Positions 62,800-64,000 of a DNA stretch of 64,000 nt are shown here, in pieces. Each line of letters opens with the position of its first letter. The first letter of the stretch is position 1. Below the pieces are notes generated by a model. That model was not told the origin of the DNA. It did not search any database and saw only the letters and a program-made list of their open reading frames with translations. The DNA is from Granulibacter bethesdensis (GTDB taxonomy: Bacteria; Pseudomonadota; Alphaproteobacteria; Acetobacterales; Acetobacteraceae). The DNA is taken from the NCBI RefSeq assembly GCF_001889545.1, contig NZ_CP018194.1:1710501-1774500 (forward strand), in the 5' to 3' direction. A program made the position numbers and the translations under genes.

Positions 62800-63750
62800 C
62801 TACACCCCATCCAGATAGCGGATTGCACCCGGCTTGCGGATATCGACCCCGCCGAGACGGAAAATCCCCGGTACCTCGAACCGCATCGGCCCGCTCTGCC
62901 AGGGGGCAAGGAACTGAAGCGGCATGGGGATATGCAGCTTCATCACATCCGGCGCCCGGCGATAGACGATCATGCGGCCAACACCGGAGGCTCCGGCGCT
63001 TTCCAGACCGGGAATACCGCGCACAGTCAGCGGCAGGCCGGTGGTCAGCGTGTAGATATTGGTACGAGCGAGGAAGCTCAGCGCGGTCTCGCTGGTGGCG
63101 GGAATGCGCGTCTGGGAGAGCTTCAGCCAGCGATCCACCGGCAGCAGCACGGTATCGGCCATCTCCACCCGCAGCGATGCGGTCTGGATACCGGTCAGGG
63201 CCGCGTTCACATCGTCGATGATTTCATCAACGGTTTTATGCGCCCAGTCCGGATTGCCGGAGGCTCCATTGGCCACCGTACCTGCCGTCACCGCCGGATG
63301 GGACAGCAAACCGCTGAACCCGCGCGCTGCATCGCCACGCAGCACGATGTCATCGACGAATTCCTCATAGGCACGGCGTGCGGCCTCGGCTTTTTCCGGA
63401 CCGAGATCAATGCCGTACTGACGCGCATGCTCCAGCTCGGCCAGATCATAGCCATAGCCGATCGCGGCCATGGACACGGTGACGCGCAGCCTGTCGCACA
63501 CGATATCGGCACGCGGCACATCCTGCGCCTGACCGTTGAACCACTGGGCGCGGCCCACCGTGTCAGCGGAGACATATTCCACCACCTGGATCCATTCCGG
63601 CGCGGTGGTATCCACCGGGATCAGGGACGGATACAGAATATCGGCATATTGAATACGATAGATTTCGGCTTCCAGCGCGGCGGCCTGACTGACCAGAAAG
63701 CTCAGGCCGGTCTGCGCATCGAAGCGGGCATGCTGAAGGGGGCTGTTCAT
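62800..63750 (-). CDS. major capsid protein (DUF2184 type)
   Basis: A 316-residue protein with FLVSQAAALEAEIYRIQYADILYPSLIPVDTTAPEW, YGYDLAELEHARQYGIDLGPEKAEAARRAYEEFVDDIVLRGD and GLLSHPAV, diagnostic of DUF2184 capsid proteins with the HK97 fold. Normal length for the family. Confidence 0.88.
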   Translation of the reverse strand: MNSPLQHARFDAQTGLSFLVSQAAALEAEIYRIQYADILYPSLIPVDTTAPEWIQVVEYVSADTVGRAQWFNGQAQDVPRADIVCDRLRVTVSMAAIGYGYDLAELEHARQYGIDLGPEKAEAARRAYEEFVDDIVLRGDAARGFSGLLSHPAVTAGTVANGASGNPDWAHKTVDEIIDDVNAALTGIQTASLRVEMADTVLLPVDRWLKLSQTRIPATSETALSFLARTNIYTLTTGLPLTVRGIPGLESAGASGVGRMIVYRRAPDVMKLHIPMPLQFLAPWQSGPMRFEVPGIFRLGGVDIRKPGAIRYLDGV

Positions 63751-63774
63751 TCTTCCAAAACTTTCTTGTATGGA

Positions 63775-64000
63775 TCAGGACAGACGCAGACGGGCCAGAC
63801 CGCCCGCCGGTGCGCTGGTGTCAAAGGTCGCATTCGGAATAGCGGTATTGCCGGAGGACGAAGCCGTGATCGCCCCGGCAGAGGTCAGATAGGCGGCCGC
63901 ACCGGCGCTGACGCTGGCGGCGACACGCACCCAGATCACGCCCTTGTTGAGCACGGAGAGCGGTGATCCGGCAGGATAGGTATCCACCGCCTGCCCCATC
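63775..64000 (-). CDS. capsid cement/decoration protein, 5' end outside the window
   Basis: The visible 74 residues (VIWVRVAASVSAGAAAYLTSAGAITASSSGNTAIPNATFDTSAPAGGLARLRLS) match the C-terminal half of structural cement proteins of the DUF2190/Gp24 kind, which lie upstream of DUF2184 capsid genes. The methionine at 63999 is probably internal, as these proteins are usually about 130-150 residues. Confidence 0.65.
   Translation of the reverse strand, partial: MGQAVDTYPAGSPLSVLNKGVIWVRVAASVSAGAAAYLTSAGAITASSSGNTAIPNATFDTSAPAGGLARLRLS

Larger units (their letters stand above)
39656..64000 (-). mobile_element. myovirus-type prophage, late (structural and lysis) region, continuing past the window
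   Basis: About 30 minus-strand genes in canonical phage order: capsid, neck, sheath, tube, tape measure, baseplate, fibre, lysis. The presence of sheath and wedge genes shows a contractile tail. No attachment site, integrase, terminase or portal gene is visible; the latter would be beyond 64000. The left end falls between the calpain-gene terminator and the holin. It could also be a tailocin-like remnant, but capsid and lysis genes favour a phage. Confidence 0.9.

Noticed and set aside
1-64000. CRISPR array
   Set aside because: No series of short, evenly spaced repeats was seen; the only sizeable repeats are the 1.1-kb tandem copies and the 38-bp terminators.

Overview
The window looks like the chromosome of an alphaproteobacterium, most probably of the family Acetobacteraceae (Granulibacter/Acetobacter-like). 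The evidence is its high-GC housekeeping genes, a GTTC-N7-GTTC LexA-type box, Hint-domain and calpain-like surface proteins, and multidomain glycosyltransferases that end in a TSW..TAP[IL]R motif. The assignment is by gene content, not by database search.

Layout, left half. Positions 1-6060 hold the 5' part of mtaB and dapF, then an AT-rich block of three glycosyltransferase genes. Positions 6214-12572 hold the conserved rpmI-rplT-pheS-pheT run, lepA and a tRNA-Ser(GGA). Next to the tRNA is a small accessory patch (12573-13964) with a Panacea-domain gene, a frameshifted partner gene and an IS3-type transposase scrap. Then comes a two-gene DNA-repair operon (radical SAM protein plus a UdgX-type uracil-DNA glycosylase) with a LexA-like box. 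Positions 16968-23178 encode heptose and cell-envelope sugar functions (hldD, a GT9-WbsX fusion, an FkbM methyltransferase, gmhA). An aldehyde dehydrogenase, a Hint-domain protein and a 990-residue two-domain glycosyltransferase follow. Positions 30367-37245 hold an RND efflux operon with crcB attached, its divergent TetR regulator, and a CobW GTPase with a Zur-type palindrome. A calpain-like secreted protein (37508-39553) ends at a strong terminator.

Right half. From 39656 to the end, all genes are on the minus strand and form the late region of a contractile-tailed (myovirus-type) prophage. Read in the direction of transcription they are: capsid cement protein, major capsid protein, neck proteins, sheath, tube, tail-assembly chaperone with a textbook -1 frameshift signal, a short tape measure, Dit-like protein, baseplate plug, wedge, spikes, hubs, J protein, DUF2612 protein, tail fibre, several exported proteins, and the lysis genes. 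No integrase, repressor or attachment site is visible.

The most unusual part is the baseplate region, 45826-55290. It has three hub genes (one truncated), two spike genes, and four paralogous genes for small exported proteins sharing a V-P-x-G-P-Y signature and two cysteines. Three of these exported-protein genes overlap a following hub gene by four bases; the fourth precedes a spike gene. A fifth exported protein (54363-55055) may be a remote relative. Every such gene is preceded by a hairpin, and one hub cassette sits between two perfect 38-bp copies of a terminator. Two cassettes are a recent tandem duplication of about 1.1 kb that is nearly identical except over about 300 bp spanning the C-terminus of the exported protein and the N-terminus of the hub. 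This suggests a matched hub/exported-protein pair with a variable interface and a spare, promoter-distal copy that could act as a recombination donor.
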